A DNA stretch of 11,690 nt, taken from assembly GCA_900769345.1 (NCBI GenBank), contig CAAGGJ010000135.1:1-11690 (forward strand), read 5' to 3'. Of this stretch, positions 6,743-11,690 are shown piece by piece (position 1 is the stretch's first letter; every line of letters starts with the position of its first letter). The notes under the pieces are model-generated. The model ran no database searches, was not told the origin of the DNA, and was given only the letters and a program-made list of their open reading frames with translations. This stretch comes from Bacteroidales bacterium (GTDB lineage Bacteria > Bacteroidota > Bacteroidia > Bacteroidales > Muribaculaceae). The translations under genes and the position numbers were made by a program.

Positions 6743-9004
6743 TTAATCTGCTTCGGTTATCACAAACGTTTCATTCTCGCCGGTAGGGAAGGTGATATAC
6801 TCTCCAGAATAGGTTTTTGTGCCCGATTTTGAGCCGGACACTTGCACTTGCTTACCCTTCCATGGGTTGAGGAGAGTACATTCTCTGCCTTTTTCGCTTG
6901 TGAGTTGCACAAAGCGCACTTTGCCGTTTTCGAGCGACGACGACACCAAGAAAGCGCCATATACTCGAATGTTTGAGAATGAGGCATCTTCTTGCATAGG
7001 CCAACACGAGAATAGCCGTAGCACATCGCCATAAGCGCTGCAAAGCATTTCGTTGACGGTGTTGGGCACGGTGCTGAAATTTTCTATTCCGTGCGGGTTA
7101 TTCAATTGAAAACCATTGCGATAGGTATGCTCGGAGTATTCGTGCAATTTTTGATAGATAATGTCGGGATTATAGCCCACGCGCACAGCTGCCGGGAAAA
7201 ATGAGTTGCTGCCGTTGAAATCTATCCAACGCTGCATCACATCGATAGTGTTATATGCCACCCGGAGCAGTTCGGGGTCGGAGTTCCACCCTATGGTGCC
7301 TGCAGGGTAGATATGCTGTATTCCCAAGGTGTTGTCGTTCCACCAAGCCACGCCTTTCTCGGTGTATCTAAACACTTTCTTGCCGTCTTTCTCTTGGGTA
7401 GGATAGGCTGCCAGATGTTCTGTGATTTCAGTCCATTTATCCCTTCGGTCGGGCATAATGTTGAGGTAGGCGCTCATATCGCACGCCAATTTTAGAACCA
7501 TTCTCACCAATCCCAACGACAGGATGGGGTTCATCGTGCCTATTGTGCCTTCGTGTATGGCATCGTTATAGATTACATAACGACCATTTTCATAGGTTAA
7601 ATAGTGTTCCCAGAAGTTTGCCACTCGGTATACAAAAGGCCACACACGGAGAGCAAAGTCTTTATCGTAGGTGGTATAGAACTGCGTTGCGAGGTTGGTG
7701 GTGCAGTATGCCGCATTGCTCTTCTGACCGAAGAACAGTCCGCCGTGTTCTGCGTTGCCGCTTTCTACATATCCCGAATACTTTTCCATCAATTCATTCT
7801 GTCGGACGGTCTCGATGCCAAGCGGCCCTATGCCCACAGGGAGCATGATGCCATCTTCGATATTAGCAATCTTTTCGGCATACCAGCCGCCGCGCTCTAT
7901 CTGCTCCAAGAGCGGATAGTAGTAAGGCTCGGCTTGCTCGATGCGGTTGGATGAATACAGCCCATAGAATGGGGCTATATGATTATAGTTCAAGTGATAG
8001 TCGCCATTCCATGCAGGGCGTTCCATGGTAATCCACGAACCGAAAATCGAAGGTGGAAAATCCTTATCTCTGCTGCACGATGCCATGCCGTAGAGTGATA
8101 GATAATATTGCTTCTCGATGGTTTTGTCGGGGATTTGCACATACGACTTTTCCCAAAATCCCTGCCACCAGCGCAAATGCCGTTGTTCTATCTTTGCAAT
8201 GCGCTTAAGCGACATATTTTCCACTTGACGCATCACGTATTCAGCCGGCTGCTTTTGCTTGAAGTTGCTTGAGAGGGCAAGCGCCAAGTAAACCGGCTTG
8301 TCGGGGCTAAGAGTGAAAGGTTGAGCCTTGGCATCGCTCAAGATGCGCAATGCGGCAGTAGCCGTAGCTGGGATATCTACATCTTTTGTAAATCCGCGCG
8401 ATATTCGCTGGATCCCATTTTGATAACGAATATTTAGCTGATCCACCACAGCCACCACGTCCTGTCGGGGGTCGAACACCTTTTCTGCTTTGCTCGGCAG
8501 GTGCAAATCGGCTGTAAAAGTCATCGCTGTGTTCGACATCAGTTTGCAGATGAGAAAATCTTCTTCAGCCGACACCCACATCTCATTTGTTATCACCGAC
8601 CCCGATTTTTCGATAGTAACTGTGGTCTTGGCTTGATATAAATCTTGCTCTACGCGATAAGAAGCATTCTCCATGGCAGGAATGTGGAGCTGCAACTTGC
8701 CCAATACGGCAGGATACGACTCATTGTAAGCCGATTTGAGTCGCCAAAAGTCGTTTCGTGCCAGATAAAACACTTGCTTATCTGGCGTTCCGCCCAATGC
8801 AACTGCCATATAGCCGTTGCCCAACAGCGGCGCATCTACCGATGTGGTAGCAGGAATATGCCTTGCAGGCTTGTCGAAACACACTTTATGTGCTGAGATT
8901 ACTTCTTTAGCAGTGGGTAAACTCGCCGATTCAGCCGCCGATTCAAGCCCCCAAAAGCCCGTCACGGCAACCATCAACATCATGATACATCTTATTCTAT
9001 TCAT
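6743..9004 (-). CDS. Secreted GH95-like (clan GH-L) glycoside hydrolase
   Basis: The protein is 753 aa. An N-terminal signal peptide (basic start, hydrophobic 7-20, cleavage about 24-28) has no lipobox Cys. Residues 56-90 (DAPLLGNGYMAVALGG and QVFYLARNDFW) match the opening of the N-terminal beta-sandwich of GH95/DUF5703-type proteins (P.GNG..G, then a W). The (alpha/alpha)6 barrel spans about 270-665. It contains PAWNGDYHLNYN (330-341), equivalent to the GH95 PAW..DYH.NIN segment, and IYNDAIHEGT (478-487), where Glu485 is a candidate general acid. It also has NEMLCSAYGD (651-660). A C-terminal beta domain follows (about 680-753). GH95 enzymes cleave alpha-L-fucosides or alpha-L-galactosides by inversion. 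The sequence is divergent, so the substrate is not certain. It likely acts in the periplasm or outside the cell. The gene is monocistronic, with spacing of 234 bases to the next gene. Confidence 0.75.
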   Translation of the reverse strand: MNRIRCIMMLMVAVTGFWGLESAAESASLPTAKEVISAHKVCFDKPARHIPATTSVDAPLLGNGYMAVALGGTPDKQVFYLARNDFWRLKSAYNESYPAVLGKLQLHIPAMENASYRVEQDLYQAKTTVTIEKSGSVITNEMWVSAEEDFLICKLMSNTAMTFTADLHLPSKAEKVFDPRQDVVAVVDQLNIRYQNGIQRISRGFTKDVDIPATATAALRILSDAKAQPFTLSPDKPVYLALALSSNFKQKQPAEYVMRQVENMSLKRIAKIEQRHLRWWQGFWEKSYVQIPDKTIEKQYYLSLYGMASCSRDKDFPPSIFGSWITMERPAWNGDYHLNYNHIAPFYGLYSSNRIEQAEPYYYPLLEQIERGGWYAEKIANIEDGIMLPVGIGPLGIETVRQNELMEKYSGYVESGNAEHGGLFFGQKSNAAYCTTNLATQFYTTYDKDFALRVWPFVYRVANFWEHYLTYENGRYVIYNDAIHEGTIGTMNPILSLGLVRMVLKLACDMSAYLNIMPDRRDKWTEITEHLAAYPTQEKDGKKVFRYTEKGVAWWNDNTLGIQHIYPAGTIGWNSDPELLRVAYNTIDVMQRWIDFNGSNSFFPAAVRVGYNPDIIYQKLHEYSEHTYRNGFQLNNPHGIENFSTVPNTVNEMLCSAYGDVLRLFSCWPMQEDASFSNIRVYGAFLVSSSLENGKVRFVQLTSEKGRECTLLNPWKGKQVQVSGSKSGTKTYSGEYITFPTGENETFVITEAD

Positions 9005-9021
9005 AAATCGTGATTATAGTT

Positions 9022-9054
9022 TAGTGCTGGTTATTCGCCGTAAAGTTAGCACTA
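9022..9054. repeat. Inverted repeat around the hydrolase promoter, operator-like
   Basis: TAGTGCT (9022-9028) and AGCACTA (9048-9054) are perfect 7-base inverted repeats separated by 19 bases. They bracket the candidate -7 element of the hydrolase gene. Half-sites about 2.5 turns apart could bind a dimeric regulator, or the transcript could fold here. Confidence 0.35.
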
Positions 9055-9075
9055 TTTTATGAAATCTATCGCAAA
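9041..9075 (-). promoter_or_regulatory. Weak promoter candidate for the hydrolase gene
   Basis: On the minus strand TAACTTTA (9048-9041) resembles TAnnTTTG with one mismatch. TTTG (9075-9072) could be the -33 element, but the 23-nt spacing is longer than usual. The distance to the ATG (about 36 bases) is sensible. Confidence 0.4.
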
Positions 9076-9394
9076 ATATCGGATTAAAATAGGAAATAAT
9101 TGATGAATATGGGATTGTTCATCTTCTGCGTTTCTTTGTAAAAAAGGATTCCATGTTATGAAAGAATACATCTAATTATTTAAGTTATGAAATGGGCATT
9201 TGCATTGCCTTAAAATCATATTGCAAGGTAGGAAGAATAATTGGAATAGCTGATTATCTTGGGCAAAAAGTTTCAATTTTTTATAGTTTTTGCCCGGGAT
9301 ACTGCATAGTAGCCATGGATATAGGACCTGCTTCTTTAGGTGACTAAATGAATAAAAACGGTGAATTTTGAATAGTGCACTCTCCATATAAACA
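9055..9394. other. AT-rich non-coding stretch with one hairpin
   Basis: About 340 bases between the hydrolase upstream region and the terminator of the repeat protein hold no convincing gene. A 79-codon minus-strand frame (9411-9172) starts inside the terminator hairpin and has no recognisable domain. One inverted repeat stands out: GGGCAAAAA (9261-9269) against TTTTTGCCC (9287-9295), a 9-bp stem with a 17-nt loop. It may be a leftover terminator or part of a decayed element. Confidence 0.5.
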
Positions 9395-9436
9395 AGCGAG
9401 GCCTGCATCACGCCATCGGCAGATGCAGACCTCGCT
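9395..9436 (-). terminator. Rho-independent terminator of the BspA-like gene
   Basis: The arms AGCGAGGCCTGCATC (9395-9409) and GATGCAGACCTCGCT (9422-9436) pair over 15 positions with one mismatch around a 12-nt loop. On the minus strand it starts 33 bases after the stop codon of the repeat protein and is followed by TTGTTTATAT, a moderate T tract. Confidence 0.8.
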
Positions 9437-9469
9437 ATTTCGGGTAATCAGTAAATTCGTGAGAGAATA

Positions 9470-11392
9470 TTATTGCGCTACGGCAACTTTCTTCACGGTA
9501 GAGCCTACGCGGACGATGTAGATTCCGGCAGCCAGTTCGGGCAGACTGTCAGCCGAGCCGCTGTAAACTGCAGCACCGTTGGTGCCAAACACTTCCACCT
9601 TGGCATCGCCAGCACCGTTAACCACAATCTTGCCGCCCTCAACACTGATAGTCACACCACTCTCAGCCTCGATTTCTTCAATGCCAGAAGGCGTGTATTC
9701 TTCAATATTGAAGAAATTCCTCCATGGGTCACACCGCTCGTAAAGAGCTTTAGTACCGGTTGGAACATAGAGTGTGCCATATCGCATGATATTGTCAGAA
9801 AATGGCTGTTGAGCGAAAGATAGCGTTTTGTCTGACGGGTCTTCCCACTCAACATATACCTCTAATTCGTCATTGCAATCAAAAGCACCCGAATAAATGT
9901 TTTTTACAGTTTTAGGGATAGTTATTTTAGTAATCCCGCTGCAATTCTCGAATGCATAGTATCCAATCGAAGTCACAGAGTTGGGGATTGTTACCGATGT
10001 AAGTCCGCTGCAGTAGTAGAATGCACCGGCGCCAATCTTAGTCACCGAGTTGGGGATTGTTACCGATGTAAGTCCGATGCAGTACTCGAATGCCCTATCG
10101 CCAATCCAAGTCACCGAGTTGGAGATTGTTACCGATGTAAGTCCGCTGCAGCCATCAAATGCATAGGCGCCAATCCAAGTCACCGAGTTGGGGATAACCA
10201 AATCAGTAATTAATTCGCCATTTAAATATAAGTTATTGGCATATAGCAAAGGATTTGAATTATCAGATTCAAAATTGATTTTGCACCAAGCCTCTAAATC
10301 AGAGATATGCACTTCTTTAAGTTCGTAGCAGTCGTAGAATGCACTGTTGCCAATCGAAGTCACCGAGTTGGGGATTGTTACCGAAGTAAGCCCGCTGCAA
10401 TCACAGAATGCCCATCTGCCAATCGAAGTCACCGAGTTAGGGATAACCAAATCAGTGATTAATTCGCCATTTAAATATAAGTTATGGGCATAAAACAAAG
10501 GATTTGAATCCTCAGATTCAAAATTGATTTTGCACCAAGCCTCTAAATCAGAGATATGCACTTCTTTAAGTCCATCGCACCCGTAAAATGTATCATAATG
10601 GATTGATTTAACATTTTCCCCAATTGTTATAGAGGTAAATTTTGAGCAATTTTCAAATATTGGAGAGTTCGAAGAGCCTGTAAATTTACAATTTTGGGCA
10701 TTATAGATTACCGAAGTAAGTCCGCTGCAGTCCTTGAATGCACTGTAGCCAATCGAAGTCACCGAGTTGGGGATTGTTATAGATGTAAGTTTGATGCAAT
10801 CACGGAATGCATAATTACCAATCTCAGTCACCGAGTTGGGGATTGTCACCGAAGTAAGTCCGCTGCAGCCAGAGAATGCATATCCGCCAATCGAAGTCAC
10901 CGAGTTGGGGATTGTTATAGATGTAAGTTTGATGCAATCACGGAATGCATAATTACCAATCCAAGTCACCGAGTTGGGGATTGTTACCGATGTAAGTCCG
11001 ATGCAGTCCATGAATGCAGAGTCTCCAATCTCAGTCACCGAGTTGGGGATTGTTACCGATGTAAGTCCGTAGCAACCATAGAATGCACTGGGGCCAATCG
11101 AAGTCACAGAGTTGGGGATTGTTACCGAAGTAAGTCCGCTGCAGTCCTTGAATGCACTGTGGCCAATCTCAGTCACCGAATATTTTACCCCATTATATAC
11201 AAATGCTGATGGAATATTAATATCTCCTGAGTAGTGGTAACCATGATCATGATAAGTGACCTTTGCCGTTCCATTTGTTTTATTTAAATTGTAGTATATG
11301 CCATCAACTTCAGCATCGTAAGCCGATGCGGAATAGGCAAAGCTTAACATGGCTGCAATGAGCCATAATCTCAAATAGTAAATCTTTTTAAT
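9470..11392 (-). CDS. BspA-like leucine-rich-repeat surface protein with Por/T9SS-type C-terminal tail
   Basis: From codon 11392 (ATT) the protein is 640 aa and reads I-K-K-I-Y-Y-L-R-L-W-L-I, then a hydrophobic core and SASA before YDAEVDG: a normal signal peptide with ATT where ATG is expected. An upstream TTG (11527) would add 45 residues before the signal and lies right at the predicted transcription start; TTG 11374 is another option. After DGIYYNLN the protein has about 15 BspA (LRR_5, 23-residue) repeats of the form LTSVTIPNSVTSIGxxAFxxCSG. They are broken by two near-identical islands starting LKEVHISDLEAWCKINFES. A non-repeat segment (VEWEDPSDK, then YVPTGTKALYERCDPW) leads to a final 71-residue beta domain ending AAGIYIVRVGSTVKKVAVAQ, typical of Por secretion tails. 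BspA proteins usually act in adhesion or protein binding at the surface; the partner is unknown. Confidence 0.85.
   Translation of the reverse strand: MKKIYYLRLWLIAAMLSFAYSASAYDAEVDGIYYNLNKTNGTAKVTYHDHGYHYSGDINIPSAFVYNGVKYSVTEIGHSAFKDCSGLTSVTIPNSVTSIGPSAFYGCYGLTSVTIPNSVTEIGDSAFMDCIGLTSVTIPNSVTWIGNYAFRDCIKLTSITIPNSVTSIGGYAFSGCSGLTSVTIPNSVTEIGNYAFRDCIKLTSITIPNSVTSIGYSAFKDCSGLTSVIYNAQNCKFTGSSNSPIFENCSKFTSITIGENVKSIHYDTFYGCDGLKEVHISDLEAWCKINFESEDSNPLFYAHNLYLNGELITDLVIPNSVTSIGRWAFCDCSGLTSVTIPNSVTSIGNSAFYDCYELKEVHISDLEAWCKINFESDNSNPLLYANNLYLNGELITDLVIPNSVTWIGAYAFDGCSGLTSVTISNSVTWIGDRAFEYCIGLTSVTIPNSVTKIGAGAFYYCSGLTSVTIPNSVTSIGYYAFENCSGITKITIPKTVKNIYSGAFDCNDELEVYVEWEDPSDKTLSFAQQPFSDNIMRYGTLYVPTGTKALYERCDPWRNFFNIEEYTPSGIEEIEAESGVTISVEGGKIVVNGAGDAKVEVFGTNGAAVYSGSADSLPELAAGIYIVRVGSTVKKVAVAQ
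10191..10321 (-). repeat. Island duplication, copy 1
   Basis: This 131-bp block encodes the EVHISDLEAWCKINFES / NLYLNGELITDLVIPNS island. It matches the block at 10440-10570 with only a few differences at a constant offset of 249 bp (83 codons). Confidence 0.9.
10440..10570 (-). repeat. Island duplication, copy 2
   Basis: Second copy of the 131-bp island, 249 bp from the first. The intervening sequence encodes ordinary 23-residue repeats. The differences are concentrated around the ESEDSNPLFYAHN/ESDNSNPLLYANN region. Confidence 0.9.
10748..10823 (-). repeat. Perfect 76-bp repeat, copy A
   Basis: Identical by eye to 10886-10961, at an offset of 138 bp (two 69-bp units). It encodes the NYAFRDCIKLTSITIPNSVTSIG repeat. 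Confidence 0.85.
10886..10961 (-). repeat. Perfect 76-bp repeat, copy B
   Basis: Second copy of the 76-bp block, encoding the same repeat. A two-unit (138-bp) duplication inside the array explains the identity. Confidence 0.85.
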
Positions 11393-11536
11393 AAGTTCTT
11401 TGAAATTAAATTGATTAAATAAAATGGTTCTTATCTTGTGAATTGATTCGCAATAAATTAGGTGCTGCAGGGTCTTCTCTTTAGCTGTTAGCGTTAGTAT
11501 ATAAAAAAAGCGTGGAACTGAAACCAATAAAATTTA

Positions 11537-11568
11537 CAAGTCTAATTTTGCCATAAAATGAAAACAAA
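11537..11568 (-). promoter_or_regulatory. Promoter of the BspA-like gene
   Basis: On the minus strand TTTG (11568-11565) is followed after 20 nt by TAGACTTG (11544-11537), one mismatch from TAnnTTTG. Transcription would start near 11530. That is too close to the TTG at 11527 for a ribosome site, which favours the downstream start (ATT 11392) with a leader of about 138 nt. Confidence 0.5.
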
Positions 11569-11643
11569 AGCATAACAAGAGAAAATAAAACCGCTGTAAT
11601 ACAGTACTTTTTGAAGTTTATTCGTTGGGAACAATATCTTAAA

Positions 11644-11688
11644 TCATTTTAATCGCTTGCAAGTTTCTTCGGGATTATTGGGAACATT
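11644..11688 (-). CDS. Possible 3' end of an upstream minus-strand gene
   Basis: One minus-strand frame from the right edge reads N-V-P-N-N-P-E-E-T-C-K-R-L-K and then TGA. The composition is protein-like, and the position, about 75 bases before the next promoter, fits the tail of a neighbouring gene. Fourteen codons are too few to be sure. Confidence 0.25.
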   Translation of the reverse strand, partial: NVPNNPEETCKRLK

Positions 11689-11690
11689 TA

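Larger units (their letters stand above)
9895..11190 (-). repeat. 69-bp tandem repeat array encoding the BspA repeats
   Basis: About 15 copies of a 69-bp unit, one 23-residue repeat each, are recognisable by the plus-strand core AGTCACCGAGTTGGGGATTG. Copies are very similar at DNA level, which points to recent duplication or gene conversion. The period is a multiple of three throughout, so the frame is kept. This is coding sequence and not a CRISPR array. Confidence 0.85.

Noticed and set aside
2997..9004. Classical polysaccharide utilisation locus
   Set aside because: The receptor lacks SusC features and no SusD-like lipoprotein or hybrid two-component or anti-sigma regulator is present.
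9172..9411. 79-codon minus-strand frame in the intergenic gap
   Set aside because: It begins inside the terminator hairpin of the preceding gene and shows no domain, promoter or ribosome site.
9895..11190. CRISPR array
   Set aside because: Repeats are contiguous 69-bp coding units without unique spacers, and no cas genes are near.
10694..11209. 171-codon plus-strand frame with repeats of SHRVGDCYRCK
   Set aside because: Its repeats only mirror the 69-bp units of the BspA-like gene on the other strand, and there is no start signal or signal peptide.

Overview
The window looks like a chromosomal stretch from a gut-type Bacteroidales (Muribaculaceae/Bacteroides-like; family level is inference). 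Signs of this are Bacteroidota-style promoters (TTTG, about 19-20 nt, TAnnTTTG), A-rich translation starts without strong Shine-Dalgarno sites, a TonB-dependent receptor, a BspA-type leucine-rich-repeat protein with a Por/T9SS-like C-terminal tail, and a GH95-like glycoside hydrolase. I see no rRNA, tRNA, CRISPR array or insertion sequence.

Layout: (1) 1-852 (+) is the 3' part of an M48-type zinc metallopeptidase fused to a C-terminal TerB-like domain. The window begins inside its HExxH motif, and a terminator follows at 882-926. (2) 1033-2882 (+) is a two-gene cassette: a 122-aa protein of unknown function, then a 465-aa protein that resembles an HK97-fold (SU10/DUF5309-like) phage major capsid protein but starts with a hydrophobic, signal-peptide-like segment. 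No other phage genes are present. A strong hairpin at 2919-2970 separates it from the convergent genes to its right. (3) 6508-2997 (-) is a probable two-gene operon with a consensus promoter: a POT/PTR2-like MFS transporter, then a BtuB-like TonB-dependent receptor. (4) 9004-6743 (-) is a secreted GH95-like (clan GH-L) glycoside hydrolase. (5) 9005-9469 is AT-rich non-coding DNA with hairpins. (6) About 11392-9470 (-) is the BspA-like repeat surface protein, whose expected start codon reads ATT rather than ATG. (7) 11528-11690 holds its promoter and possibly the tail of another gene.

How the genes may work together: the receptor (outer membrane) and MFS permease (inner membrane) could form one uptake route across both membranes. 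The hydrolase could release sugars in the periplasm or outside the cell, but there is no SusC/SusD pair, so this is not a classical polysaccharide utilisation locus. The most unusual item is the isolated capsid-like cassette at 1033-2882. It could be a remnant prophage, a domesticated capsid/encapsulin-like compartment or an exported relative; its fold and genome context would decide between these.
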